Of a stretch of DNA of 64,000 bases, positions 18,996 to 34,000 are shown one piece after another. The stretch covers positions 1 through 64,000 of the forward strand of contig OZ025860.1 in assembly GCA_964019425.1 (NCBI GenBank). The letters run 5' to 3'. Below the pieces are notes generated by a model. It ran no database searches. It saw only the letters and a list, made by a program, of their open reading frames with translations, and was not told the origin of the DNA. Position 1 is the first letter of the stretch; every line of letters starts with the position of its first letter. This DNA is from Flectonema sp. DT1601 (lineage: Eukaryota > Euglenozoa > Diplonemea > Diplonemida > Diplonemidae). The position numbers and the translations under genes were made by a program.

Positions 18996-21900
18996 TTATT
19001 CATTTTTCCTTTCATCATCACCCGATTCCGGTTGTGGAACGACAGGGCCTTCATCAATCTCAGTGGGGTTCAGTGGATTCGCAAGAGGGGTTTTGTTGTC
19101 TTGCAAACAATCCTTTTCATCCTTAGCAGGTAGTTCTTCTCCTTTCACTTGGTTGCTTTCAGCTGCCTGAAGCTCTTCTTCGATTGCATTTCTTTCAGCA
19201 GGAGTCGAGTTTACAACACTTTTCAAACTACGAAGTGAATCCTCGCGACGCATACGAGAAGTAGAAGCAATAGAAGCACGACGGGTACCATCTTGATTAA
19301 ATAACGTCGGGTACTTATCCATGTACCCGAGGGATTTCGCCATTGCCGCCGGCATCGTTAAAATTGAGTTACGACACTTGCCTCCCAAGACTGTGCGATC
19401 AGCTTCAATCTCTTCATCAACAAAAGCATCAGTGTTATGTGTACGAAGGGCTTCTTTAATGCGCTCTGCATCTTCATCCATTGCGTCTTCAGGGTTCTTC
19501 ATACGAATACCAAAGAACTTCAGGTACGATGCGTAGTTTCGATAAAGTTTAATGCGGGCAACCATCTTTACTTCAGCCCAAGTAAGGGAACCGTCCGGAT
19601 CATTTGGATCGTCAAACATTTCAATAATCTCTTGTTTTGCAGCCGTGTAAATACAATAAAGAAATGCACTTAGCGTAGCAGCATTCAGAAGAAATATTAA
19701 TGTCGTAATCGCATTCTCCATTGCTACTGTCAGTTTGTACTTTGTCTGATACAACATTGACATGTTTAACGACAAGGCGATACAAGCTAATGATAAGTTT
19801 TCAATCCTCCATAAGATGTAATACATAAATGGTTTAGTGAAGATATTTATCATCAGAAAGAATGTCATCAGCCAAGTTCCGAACATCGTCTGTTTGATTA
19901 GTTTCTTTTATATAAAAGTGAAGTCAAAGAGTCAGTTAAGATAATAAGATTTATAAACACACCTGATACTGTTGTCTTCCCTCATAGAAGACTAACACAA
20001 ATACTACGAGCATCTTTCTAAACATAATAATCATTTCCCAATAGTATCTGTGTAGGTGTATTGTTATTATTATTAAGTAGAGTAAACCTCACTTCGTTAA
20101 ATAAACAAAACAAACCTGCTCATCCTAAAGCCAGAGTACAAAAACCCAAACGACTCTACGACCTTCTTACGAAGTAATCCTGTGCCATCTTTACCAGCCC
20201 ACGCAGAGAGGGTAATAATGCCCATGATTGGAATACCAAATCCATAAAGAAAGAAAAATATAATTGCGAGTTTCTTCCAATTATCGTAGCTGGGAGAGGA
20301 GCATTCGATACGCATGTCTGCCTCAAGAAATGACTTCCCAGTGTCTGGTATTTCATAACATTTCATTAGAGTTGCAATTTCTGTCATCAGACGCGGGTAA
20401 GCCAAGAAAACGACGATCAGAACGGTGACGCTGTAAATGACTTCAGGCTTCGCCTTCTTCTCTGATTTACTCATTTTGTGCATTTCGGGGTCGTTTGCAA
20501 ATTTTTCATCGTCAACTTCTTCCTCAGAACGGACACGAATCCGCAGATGATTTCCTTTTGATCCTCTCGGTGCGTGGAGTACACGATCACAGTATTGACA
20601 AATGAAGAAGTACGCGTGGCCATTGGGTTGCTCGATAAATAGTTTCTTCGGCTCGCTTTCAAAAACAATATTATCAAATTGAATCGAACCTTTTCGTCTC
20701 GCCGCCTTCTTTTCGAGGAACTTTATGCGCTCTACTTCTCCACAATCTTTACACATGAAAGCACTAAAGTCAGCCTCACACACCATACAACGAGAAAGGG
20801 TTTTACTGTTCCCTTCTGTTAGAGCAATTGGTTTGGCTAACATTTGCCATGCCAGTGCAGCTTCCTCCTGTTTACGTCTTGCGTCGCGTTTGTTTCTAAT
20901 GCACTCCATTACTATTTCTCTAATTCTTTTCCATCTCATTCTGGCTTTCAGAATAGACGGATCCAATAACTCTGCCGCTTCGTCACTGGATGGAGTTTCT
21001 TCAGATTGTAAAGCCTCTTGTCTCTTTAGATAATTCTCGTACTCAATTACGTCAGCTGGTTTACTCCAACTTGATTCACCAGTTCGTTTATTCTTCCAGT
21101 ACTTCCTGCCGTGAGTTTTTGAAATCTTTTCTTCCCAAAAGTTTTCTGGGATTCCTTTCATGTCTTGCTCTGCCAGTTCCTTTTCCCGCTGGATTTGAAT
21201 TTCGAGTTGTGATTCAAGTTTTAATATCTCGGGATCGACGAGATCCTTTTGCGCCTTTTTAACAATTTCAAGAGCCTCCAGACGGGAAGTTGGATCATTC
21301 GAATCCAACGCGCGGATCACCATTTCGACCTCCTCCTTTGCGAGAGCATTTGCTTTGCGAAGTTTGTTTGCCTTTCTTGTTAGCAGTTTTCGTGAGGCTT
21401 CCCGAGCACGAGATTCCCGTTCTTCGGCTGCGATGGCAGCAAAGCCTTCGGTAAAATTCAAACCATCGCCCTGCATCTCACTCATCGCTTCAAAATCTCC
21501 AATTAATTCATCCGATGCCGTACTCTCTGTTCCTGTTTCTCTACTGACTGATCGACTTGCGAAATTTGGGACTGGCTTCCCGGTCTGCACAGCGTGCAGG
21601 ACGGCTATTCTTTCCTCCTCTTGTTCAGCGTCCATTCCGATTGAATATCTTCGATTACGAGTCTCAACAAGTGAACCCATCAAAGAACCTTTTCTAATAG
21701 CTCTCACAGCGTGAAGAAAAGCTGTTATAATTCCTGGTATCACAATAACAATTATAGGAAGAAGCATCCACATTGTAAACACACCATATTGATCTAATCC
21801 ACTAGCACATGAGAAGCTGATGAATTGAGTTGATGGCCCGCTGGCCTTCTCTTCTCCAGCTAGCAAGTCGCTGACGATTCCTTTGACTTTTACTAAAAAG

Positions 21901-22070
21901 CTTTTCATCAGAGAAGCAGTTTGGAGATAATTCATAAGAAGTTTAATAACAATTGACAACAAACTCTTTCCCTTCGATCCTTGTGTTAGATTCGTCTTCA
22001 CCATTACGAAGATGACGATAAAGAGCATCAAACAAAAGAGAACCATCATAAAAATATTAAAACTCCGCGA
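18996..22070 (-). other. Channel-like multi-pass C-terminal module of the giant receptor
   Basis: Helices lie near 22000-22065 and 21710-21790, then near 20365-20440 and 20200-20285, in the tiny exon 19963-20047 (28 residues containing RYYWEMIIMFRKML), and three in 19650-19889. The YYWE...RK segment followed by NLSLACIALSLN resembles the TRP-like C-terminal module found after GCC2/GCC3 cysteine clusters in many protist surface proteins (family knowledge). Between helices 2 and 3 is a cytosolic loop (20450-21700) with Glu/Lys-rich coiled coil, a WW-like domain (21040-21150) and a paired CxxC zinc-like cluster (20725-20800). The three terminal exons are joined by introns 20048-20115 and 19890-19962. 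Confidence 0.75.
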
Positions 22071-25000
22071 AGGACACTCAACACAAACGCTGTCACTCTT
22101 TCCATATCCAGAAGAGCAGACCGCACACAACGGACCTTCTGATCCTTTCTGGCAAGAATCATCTCCTGCAAAGTATCCGCCGTTACAAGCATTCGGTTTA
22201 CAGTTATAAAAAGTGATGTCACTTTGAGAAAATCGCCACCAATCTGGCTTCGCGCGAATAAATTGAGTTCGGTCGCAAATACCACCCTCTGGACAAACTA
22301 CGCAAATCGACGAAAAGTTGAGTGAAAACTGACCCTCCTGACAAGCAACTGCCCAAATTGGATGCGATTGCTGTCCTAAATAAGAGTACCCAGGGATACT
22401 TGGTGTGTATCGTATTGCATATTCAACTCCATGCCAGAGTCCCTGAACTTTGAAATCCTTAAACTCGGCGCCGATAGACATTGGAGCGCTATACCTGCTG
22501 AGGGATGGACCATCATGCCAGACGCGGACAGTACGTAGCTCACCGTTCGTAGTTTGTAACTGGCGTATTTGAGGGCTAGAGAAACTTCCTCCTCCCAATT
22601 CCTCAGGAGAGAAAGAAAAAGAAGGAAAGATACTCTCCGAAACTCCAAGTGGGTGAACGTTGTTATCGACGTCAACTTTTGATGTCCACCTGCTGGTGGC
22701 GATGATGTTTTCAACGAGTGAATAGGTTTCATTTAATAAAGGAATCTTCTCGTGTGGTTGCCAACCCCCCCAATCAGGTGACGGATGTTTATTAACTTTA
22801 TAAGCAACAATACTCGCTAATATTTCAAGTCCTGAACCCGATTCCCCAAGATCGCGAATAATGAGCGAGTTATTTGCGATGTCTAGAAATTCCAACTTTG
22901 GAGACGGCGACATCGGAGAGACTCCATCAGATTCCAATACCAAGTCAGCCATATTCCCAACAACAAAGTAAACAGCACTTCCCTTTTCAATTGTAATTCG
23001 AACTCCACCATTTGCGTGAGGATTGCCTCTAATGTTCTTATCAAATGTTACGAAGTTGAAAACGTATTCTCCAGTCTTCGGGAAGAACAACTTTGCGTCT
23101 GCAATAGACAGAAGACCATTAAAAGTAGAACCTTCTCCTTGAGATTCCGTCATGTTTATGGTACTCGTCATCGAGTTGATGATTTCTCGTTTTCCTGAAG
23201 GAAGTATAACTTCGATTATTACGAAGACATCTCTCGCCTGGTCAAGTGACCCGCTGAATTCTCTTCCCCATACTTTCGGTCCCTTTGGATTGTTGGGATC
23301 AGCGACGTCCTCAAAGAATCCAAAGTTCTCGCCCTCCAAATACGTAGACGCAGTAGCGTAAAGATCTCCTCCAGCCCCGTCTTTTAGAATTATTTGAAGT
23401 TCTCCAACATCAACTATCTGACTAGTTCGAAAACATAATTTAGGAAGAGTAGAGACGTCATCAATAACTTCAGAACAATCAATAGCATCCGAAACAATCG
23501 AATCATTCACAATCGGGTTTGCTATTAATCCGAGCCCCTCAGGAAGTGACGACTTTATTTGAAACGTCATCGGCTCAGACTCAAAATCCGGATTGTCTTC
23601 ATCGACGATCTTCAACGTCGCCGCAGACGGGGACGCAAATGACAAAGTTGCTGCAGTCCGACCTGCTTCAGACTCGAGAATGTTAATATCTCTTTCATAT
23701 ATTGCTTCTCTTTCACTTGCAGTAGCTGATGGGATTTGAATTACTGCTGTGCAGGTGTCAACAAATTCTGGCTGTATGCTCAGCCCGGCTAAATTGACCT
23801 TCAGCTTCCTCTGCGGTTGAAAGTCCCAACCCTTCAGTGTCACGGAGACTCCACCAATTAACTTCGCCCAGACTGGAACTGTGTGTGATAAAGGATTATT
23901 TGACTTTGGACAATTAGCTGTATAAATAGAATCTGATACTAACTCTGGTACTTTAACTCCTGCACCCAACAGATCGAAGTGAATTCGATACCTGATGTCT
24001 GTGAAACAGGTCACTCCGGGTGTGTCTGATGCGCAGCCTCTAAAATGAATTTCTGTAAAGGTTGCTCTAGCACTTGTAACCCAGGCATTCCCTCCTCTTA
24101 GTCGCTCACAAGATTCTTCAAATTGCTGATGGGTTTGTCCGGATGAGACAGTTCCATGACAAGATGGGCCGTACAACCGACCGTACTGACTGACACCTCC
24201 GGATAACTCTTCTTCTGTTAGAAGTCGAATGCACCCACCGAGAGAAGGATCTGATGCTCGTTCAGGATATCTAAAATCATCGACACTCTGTTGGGGAGTT
24301 TTAATACAGTAAGGCTTTACTGTTGCTACTACAGAAGGTGATCCTGCAAAGTTCTGAACTTCATTACCAGAAATATCCTGAATTACTACTACTGGTTGAA
24401 TATCTAACATCCTTCTGTTAGTAGTCGCTCGACTGTAAGTCGCACTGATAACGCCGCCCAACAGGAAGGTCTCGAATGTCATCTGATGAGGTTTTCCTTC
24501 TGAAATTATAATTATGAAATCAGTTGAGAATAAGTAGTCCGGATAGTGTCTTGGAGTTCCCATCGGAGGACAGACCTCATGCAGGACGCTGAGACAGGCA
24601 TCTGATGGAGGAGTGAGAGAGAAATCAACAAGTGCTCTCTGTAATATTAATTGTTCACTAGTAAGTGTTTCATTAAACTCTGCTGAGATGCTACTCGTCA
24701 ATTCGACGTCTGGTTGAGATGTCTCTAATCCACTGAGTGTATTGTTCATTATTAATATCGCATTAGAAAGTGTGAACGACACTCCGACAGGATTTCCACT
24801 ACCAGCAGGGACACTACTTCCACTACCTGAGTTGCGGGTCTGAGTCAGTGATTTTGATTCCTCTTCTGATCCAAATAATGATCCGAAGTTATTATTTCCA
24901 ACACCAGATGATCTTCCAATCATTGAAGAGTATGAGTAAATACATTCATAACTTCCTTCTTCATCCGGATTAGTACAATTCCGTGGAGCACAACTATCGA

Positions 25001-28000
25001 ATGCCAGAGTCTGAGATGGTAAATCAGTTTGTGTTACGAAGTTTATTCGAATTGCTGACAGCATTCCATTTAGAGGAGTCGTACCACCAATAAAAGAATA
25101 AAAGTAACATTCGTGTTTTTGGATATCAATGCGGAAGCCTCCGCAGCGACTCGCAATTTGATCGCAAATGGAAGCACATTCCAAAACATCAAATTCACGT
25201 ACTCCAGTTGTGGGATCTTCTCCATCACTTGACAGCTGAATGAAGACGCCATTCATACTGACGGATGCATCTTCAGGAAGAGCGAGGGTCGGATATGTGA
25301 ACAGAGCTGGACCAGCGTGAAGCATCGCTCCAGTAATTTCATAATTCGGAAATAAGTCAAAACGATCGTTGAGATTTTCAGCACTCTGTGTTTCCTCAAC
25401 TGCTTCAGTTATTGTCATAATGTTAGAAGAAGGATTGTTTACAATTGTTTTATCATACTGCCATAAATCTGATGGAACAGCAGCGTTAGGATCAGTCGTG
25501 AATAATAAAGTATATTTACCCTCAAGAGGTAATTGAACTTGTAAACCCGGAAACACAACTTTTCCATTCTGAGTGATTCCACTAATCGTCGACTGCACAC
25601 CTCCGATAGCAAGTCTGGACTTTAAATAAACAACACGCGGTTCTGTGTCCCAAGAACGTAACCAATTTCCATGTTCATCTCTCAGTGTAATAATTATATC
25701 ACGAAAGTTAACTAATGAAGACGAAGGATAAACTAATATATTCTCAGCAATGGACCACCCAATAGTACTAATCACATCAATGTAGCTGTAATTAAATCCC
25801 AAATCGTGCCAAATACCAGAAGCATCCATCGTAATAGTGAGACTGGCTGTTCTTGGAGCAGTCTTTGCTTGTAATGGACAGAGTAACGTACAGGTGTCAA
25901 CAAAGGTTGCCGGGATAACTGGATCGTCGCCAAATCTACATTTTAAAAAGTTTTTATTTGATTCTGCGAAGTCCCATCCTTTTATAGTAACAAGTCTTCC
26001 AGAGAGTTGACCATCTGAAGGATGAATACTACTGATTGGGTCATTAGAATTACTACACACTGCAATATAAAGAGGTCTACTTGTTATTCCTGTTATTGTC
26101 GGTGTGTCGGGTTTGAAGTGGAGTTGGTAGTATTTTCCTTCCCGTCCGTTGTTAATTTGAAGCTTAAAGAATTTGACTTGTCCATCCTTGTATTCAACAA
26201 CAGTGCGATCCCCTTGTGTTCCAGATAGCCGTACTTTTCCATCGTTTGGAGTGATTTGAACGCTAACTTTACCTCCGTGAGTAGTGGCAACATTGTCACT
26301 GACGTCAACGAATTCCAACTGTGGTTGAATTGCAAGTTCTCCTTTATTAGTACTAAATATCGGTGGTGGTGTTAACCATATTAAACGTGTAGCCAGTGCT
26401 GTGATTTCAAATTTAATTTCCAAAGCAGGAATAGTAATAACACTTCCATCTTGTTGTTTTACTAATCCGAGACATCCTTTTGGTGGAGTTGTCTTACCGT
26501 CTGGAAAATAGCATTCAAACTTTCTATCATCGATGACATCGATTAGTAATTTATAAATCCCAGTACCTGGATACTCGAGCTCTAGTGTATCGAATTGTAC
26601 TTCACCATTAGTAACCATCTGACTAACGATACCATTTAATTGACCACAAGGACCAGTAGGACAGGGTAACTTTCTTGATGGTGACGGTCCGTCAAGTCTG
26701 ATCGTAACGTTGAATTGCCTCACCTGTTCATCGCGTCCTCTAATTTCGTTTCCAGCACTGTCCAGAAACAGGATTTGAATTGTGTCCAACTTGTTTAATT
26801 GCTGCGAATGAAAAGTGTACGCGTCACTCTTACCTCTCGTCTCACTTCCTCCCAAAGAAAATGATATTTGAGTCGGAGGACCAACAATCAAATACTGCTT
26901 CTGAGATTTTGAGAATATCTGACCATCAAGTGTTACCTCAACAGTTGTAACAGCAGGCACATCAGTTTTAGGATGAGTACATAACATACTAATACTCAAT
27001 ACCCAAGTAGCGTTAGTTGTCACGTTGTTGATTGCACACGCTAAGTACGGACTGTCTAGAAATCCAGTTCCTTCCAACACAATTTGTTCTTCACTTTGTA
27101 AAGAAGCTCTCAATGGAGTCACACTCGAAACCTTTGCGATGTTAATGTGACGAACAAGAATTCCATTTGAAGAATAACGATCTCCGCGATCAAAAGATAT
27201 TTCCAACGGGACATCTTTACAAGGATCGAATTGACCTTTCTTTGGAGCCTTACACAACACAGTCTGACTGTCTATAATGGTTGCAGTGGTTGTGTGTGTT
27301 GCTGTTTGCCATTTACAAGATGCGACTAATCCTCGCTCGCTGTTATTTAGTCCCAACGGGAATCCATCTCCGACAACTGTTACGATAGTTCCGCCATTCC
27401 CATCAACGTAAACTGGAGTTAGTTTAGTAATGTCGTACATATTTAGTACGCTGACTTGAACTCTATTTAGTTTTGTAACGACGTACATCAATCGAGTTCG
27501 TTGATCAGCTACCGCAGCAACAGATGTTTGATATTGAGTTATGATGTTTTCATAATTCAGTTTGAGTTGTGGTGGAAGAAGTTCAAAACTATTTTGTAGT
27601 TCGTCAACTTTAATTTTATAAAGAGCAGAAGGAGTACTATTTCTCAAACCCAAGTAGATATAAGTACTTCTGGTTGATAAACAAGCGATTGGTTTCCCAG
27701 ATTCACAATTCCCTTTCGCTGAACAATATTTCAAATCTTTTGTTTCTATGCAATTTGTTGAAGTTGGAGAACAAGCAACACATCGATCACCACAAAGTTT
27801 ATCAGAACACGGTTGATAATTAGTACTGCTGGTATTTCTCGTAAATCTATTTGGAACTTTCACATCATTCCTCGTCAACTTCTCATCTGAGTCCACTAAC
27901 ATGAACCCGATTCCCATTTCTGATGAGCTCCATACCTCTGGTAGTTCTAGGTAGCCGTATGCTGTCAGGTTCTTTATTTGCTCTAAATTTACCCGTCCAA

Positions 28001-31000
28001 GAACAGCACCTCGTCTGCTCGTGTGTTTCTTATATGTTTGAATAGCGAGGTACAACCAACCACGTAGAACGTATCCTTGATAAATCTTTTCACACGGAGT
28101 AATAAGACAGAATCCAGGTTGGAAGCTGTAGACCTGTCGTAGTTCACTCATCGCGTTTTTGTTGTGGTTTCCAATTTTTGACGTCGGTACAAATACTTTT
28201 AAAATTGTCGGCTTCGCATTTGCCATTCCCAATACGAGTAAATAAGGATCCTTAAGTATTTCATTAGTATCAGCCTCTCGTGAGACTAGTACTAATCCCG
28301 TAATGTCTGTGAACATTACTCTTAGTACATCAGAATGCGTGTGTGATGCTCCTTGAAGCCAATCGTCTTCTGAATTCAAAAGGATTCTAGAAAGGTAAAA
28401 CCCACTTTGACCAAACCCGAATGCGAAAACCGCTACATAGAGAGCATCGTGCTCAGCATCGAGTGCCATCGCTAAGAGTTTTTGTTTCGCGAGTGGCACA
28501 GCGACTAAGTCAGTTATCGACATTTGAGAAGAAATATTTCTACATTGAAACTGCTTCGTAGAACCCTCTTCGATATCGAGAGGTTCGTAGGCACTGAAGG
28601 GGACGACAGCAGAGAAGTCACTTCCAGTGAGTCCAATAAATATTTTATCTTTGTGTAGAATAGCACCAACAATATCATCACCGAATCCAAGTGTTGATCC
28701 CAACGCACAGTTTCCGATGTATTTCCAATTCACTTTCGGGTCATTTTGAGGTTTCTGAAACATCGCAACATCCGTACCGACACAGGCGAGTAAATGTGTG
28801 AACTGATCGCTGCTATTAAATAGAACTGCTGCTCCATTTATTGAATTATAATCTTTAACACTACGATCTGAGCCTGATATGCTGAGCTTCTTTACTCGTG
28901 AAAGTTTATTTTTGGTTACGGAGATGAGAGACGTGCAGTCGTTGCCGGTGTAACCATCTTTACAATTCGTACATTCTGCTCCAGTCCAGTAACCTTGAGC
29001 AGGTGAATTATAACAATTACAAGTTCCATCTCTTGTGTCACATGTTCCATGCATAGCACACTGACAGTCTTGTTTACATTCTGTTCCATAGTAACCCGCT
29101 GTACAAGTACTGCACTTGTCATCTCCCCAGAACCCTTTTGAGTAAGAGTTGTCACACTCACAAGCACCTGATACTTTATTACACGTTCCGTGATTACTAC
29201 AAACTGCAGCTGTACAACGAACAGCACAAGAAATACTATAATAACCTGCGTCACATACGCAAGCACCAGACTTGTCGCAATTGCCGTGACCATTACAAGT
29301 TGCTGTCTCATTACAATACTTTGTACAGTCAGATCCAAAGTACATATCACTACAGACGCTGCAGTCTGAACCTGTCCAATGACCATGAAGATTAGAAGAT
29401 TCACACTGACAGACACCAGTCGACTCATCGCATGACTGACCTGAACAGGAACAATTCTTATCACAGTTAGCTCCCCATGAACCTGATTCACAACTTTCAC
29501 ATGTACTTCCCGCAAAACGATTTCTGTCGCAATTACAAATTTTGTAGCCCGAAAACGATGGACACAACTCTGGTTGACCTGAAGAACTATTGCAGACCTG
29601 ATAACCAGAATTACAAACACCACCATGTTGACAAGTATTTTCATCACAGAACTTATCACACTTCACACCAAAATAATTAGAATTACATTTACAAAACCCA
29701 TTCGCTTGACAAGTACCAGTAGCCCCACATTCATGTTGAGTGCAGGGTTCGAATGTTTTACAATCACCTCCAGTAAACCTTGGCATACATTCTGAACAGA
29801 ATTGACCCATCCAATGACCTCGATGGTTATCATTTAAACAACTTGGACCATCTCTAAAGAAGTTCCCTTGAGATATAAAAGTCATCGATAGATTATAAGT
29901 AGAACCTGGTTCTAAACAAGTTACTCTGATTGCCATGTACGTATTGTCTAGAGGAACATATCCCTCACATGCATCGTTAGTCTTTTGATACTTAACGGGG
30001 TTGTAGCAATCTGGGCTGGCGAAGTATTCCTCCATGTCTCCTTCCTTTGTTGGGAAGATAACACCATCCTGTGACGTTGAGAATTCTCTGACCATTGGTT
30101 TCTGACACATTACATTACCTGTTTTGTTATTGTTATTATTGTTGGTTTTCTAATTTTCTAATAGAGTGAATTAGGAAGGAAATCAACTAAAAGACAAACC
30201 AGTATCAGGTATCTTATTATCAGTAAGAGAAGCATCAGGTAAAGTAAAAGAACTATCAGACAGTTCCTGATGGTATTTCGTAATATTAAAACAATAAGCA
30301 GGTAAACCTACAAGAAGATCTCCACCAGTTATTGAATAATCGTCGGACTTTAGAACCGCAAGTAGGGCGCAGTTCTTAACGAGAGGGTTGTCGTTGTCCC
30401 AGGCATCCATTTTGTAGTACTCTTCGTAGCAATGCCAACACTTGTATTCTTCGTGGTATTCAGGGAATCCATTGTCTCGTTGGTTTTCAGCACCTCGTCG
30501 GCATTCAGATTCAGACATCTCAGAACAGAAGAACTCGGGAAACTTGTAACCAAATAATTCGGTAGGATTTCCACACTTGCCATTTACCAAATCAAAATCG
30601 TAGGCAACGCTATCGTAGAGACAGCTGCCACCTTCTTCCCAAAGTCTGTACGGAGGGGGTTCCTCTTCTCCTTGGTTATTAATTGCGTTTTGACAAATTG
30701 CACCATTTTGAGATTGGCTACTCGGAATGCATGGTGAATACTCCTTCCAGGAAGTAACAAAAAGGAGACTAGCCGAACCAACTGACATTAATTCAGGTTT
30801 TTTACCTGCAAATGTCCAGGTTGGCTCGCAAGCACCAATTCCGTGATCTACTTCTGTTGTTGTGCATTCTCCATCAGCACAGCTTAATGTTACAGTAGAG
30901 GGTTGTGATTTAACATTCTTATTCCAATAACAACTCTTTGAGATATTCTTATCTTTGAATTCCACCGTTCCGCCAACTTTGCCGCAGGTTTCTTCTGAGT

Positions 31001-34000
31001 GATAATTTCTGTCGCCGGTTTCTCCGGTAAAGAATCGGCAGCTGAGAGTTTTATTTACAACACACTGACCGTTGTCTGATTCCCAGTAACAAGGTGGATT
31101 CCACTTCTCACAAGTTTCTCTCTTAGAAAAGCTATCACATTGTGGTTCCTTCTCACGAGTCAGATCAATCCAAATCCTATCAGCTGAAGGACAGGCTGGA
31201 GTTGGTTCAAAGGCTTCAATGTACCCTGAGAACAATCCTTTTAATTTAAACATGAAATCCTCATCAGGGAAAAACTTAATTAAACTTCCACCTTCTGCTT
31301 CACAAATGTTTACAGCTTCTTCATAAGTTGTGTGACAGTTGTTGTTCTTCGGAATGGAATAACAAACTCCTTCATATTCAAACCATCCTTCTTCACAAGT
31401 TCCGATAATCTTAGTGGCCAAGTCACAGTCTCCATCACCTGTTTGTTTTGTACGTATTTCATAACATATTTACAATAATTCAATAATGTGATAGTTGCTT
31501 CTAATTTCAGAATACTCTAACATACCTTCAATAGAGACTCGGTAAGGAGTCCAGGGTGTTAGTTCTAAACTGTAGTAAGAAGACTTTCCAAGTATCGGAG
31601 GGATAAGTTTATGACCGTGAGGAGTTGTCATTCTCTCATCAAACTTTGCTGTAAATGAAGTACATCTCTTCCCCGTGTAACCTGTAGCACAAGCAGAGCA
31701 TAGAAGAGAAGACGACCAGAACCCAAGTTCAGTATTAGAAGCACAGAAACAGGAAGCAGTGTCCTGAGTACAGTAACCGTGACCAGAACAGCAACCAGTA
31801 ACAGCTTTTGTTGCAACTCTAACTGTAGTAGTTATCGAAGAGATTACTCTTATTGCTGCAAATCCAGAACCTCGAGGAACGCTGATGGTGCATTCAGCAA
31901 CTTGACCACTTCCAGGCCAACTAGGCTCCTCCCTGCAGTTTACGTAAACATCATTCTCAGTTGGGTCTTCTTCCTCTTCAATCTTTCCTTCGTTACGATC
32001 TCCTTCAAAACCCATCCCACCATTCCCAGCCATTGGGTCTGATAATGGATCAGTAAAAGTATTGCCACCAGTAGCAGCAGTTCCATATCCGTATCCGTAC
32101 TGTTGTTTAAGGTTTCTTGTGTTTCCAGCACTTTGTACGTCACTTGTTTCTACAAAAATAGCATCCTCTTCACGCCAGGTCTCAATAGTTTTTAATTCTA
32201 CTGTTTGCAATGCAGTGATATCAACATCATCAGAAACAAAGATTTCAATCATAAAAAGAGAGTAACTCATAACTCTGAATGGCCCTATAATAATTGGAGC
32301 AAATGATTCCAATTCCCTGTCCCAGTGCATCGTAACAATCGGTTCTACAGCAGAGCAGTTGTCTCCAAATTTTCCGTCTTCAGGTTTGCATTCTGTGCAA
32401 AGAGTGCCTTTAAAGCCTAAAGGATAACCTTCGTACTCTGTTGGGCAAACACATGAACCTCTTCCTCCATCAGGATCTGGTCTGAAGTCACCATGTAAGT
32501 AGGTAGGGAATGATGTGTACTCAGGGAATATTGGAGACAGTGATTGTAAGTTACAAGTTAACTCACAAGTTGCACCAAACCACTGGTCCAGACAAGATTC
32601 ACAAGATGTTCCATTCCAATTTCCATTATAAATATCTGAGTCACAAATACATTGACCAAAGTTATCAGTTCTCTTACTCTGAATGTGACAAACGTCAATC
32701 CGATTTTTACGACAGCGACCCGATTCGGTGTCGCAGAACCACGACAGCTCTTCTGTATTACGACGGTCTTTCATACATCTGCAGACTGCATTAGAATCCG
32801 GGTATGCTGCGTACATACATCCTCCGCCAGTATTTTGAGAGTTACACGCTGCTGGAGGTATTTCAATTGGAGCTAAATCACATTGTTTGTAATGGATATT
32901 ACATAAATAGCCAGGCTCACATCGACAAACTAGTTCATCATTTTCCCAAACAGCTCTGGCGTTATCTCTGCATCCGTATTGCTTGGACCCTACTGTTACA
33001 ACTTCTCCACACAAACTGCGGGGGTCGACGAACTTCGCCACACAAGTAAAGTTCGTGCCACCTGCACAACCCACGCAACACTCGTAGCCGAGGTCAGAAC
33101 GACAGGAGCATTTCCCAGTTCCGTCAAAATCCCATCTCATAACAGTCAGAGGTCCCTTACAGAACTTTGTAGTTGGTAGAGAGTAAACTTCTTCGTAAGA
33201 AGGAAAGTACCTTGGTCTGGGACGGAAGGAGGATGTGAAGGGTGCGAAGGTTCCTCCCAAGTACTCCGCTTCGCCTCCTCCTTGTGACGGAGGTGAAGTC
33301 TGAGCTCCACCTCCACTACCACCCATGTCCCCTCCGGGACCCATATCCCCACCCCCGGGACCCATGCCCCTGCCAGGACCACCCATATCACCTTCACCAC
33401 CATTTCCATAACCATAACCATAATCATTACCACCTCCCCCTCCATCAGAATTTCCTCCTCCAGTATCTCCTCCATAACCATATCCAGAACCGTATCCGTA
33501 ACCACCACCGTAGCCATAACTAGATCCTCCATATCCGTACCCGTCAGTTCCACCACTAGCACCACCACCGTAACCATAATCAGATCCCCCACCGTAACCA
33601 TAATCAGATCCCCCACCGTATCCGTAACCATAACCATAGGACAAAACAGATACTTCCCGAGCAGTCGGTTTTCGGTCCTTACTGAGCGATATGAACTGAC
33701 GCTGTAAAGTTTTTCCCGTCTCACCCATCGCACTAACAGCCCCCTCATCACACGGATCTTGACCACAACCTCCACACTCGTCGTCGAGTACGCAGAGATT
33801 CTTCCACACACTTCCATCAGTGAGGGTCCTTTCACAGTTGAAACCCGACGGACAAGAACACATTCTGGTATCAGGATCTGGAAATGCCGGGGATATACAA
33901 AATCCGTATTTCCCAGCCGACTGCCCACACTCGATTGACTGCGAGATACAACCCCCGACATCGAAGTCGCAGTTGTAACCGCTGGCGCAGATACAAACTC

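Noticed and set aside
30183-31421. Stand-alone lectin-like gene, and separate genes for the other large frames of 18996-42566
   Set aside because: All four junctions have canonical donors and acceptors and join in frame, and a 28-residue exon (19963-20047) completes the membrane module.
33242-33961. Antisense and alternate frames over the Gly-Tyr-rich segment and its neighbours
   Set aside because: They are repeat-driven shadows of the giant receptor frame.
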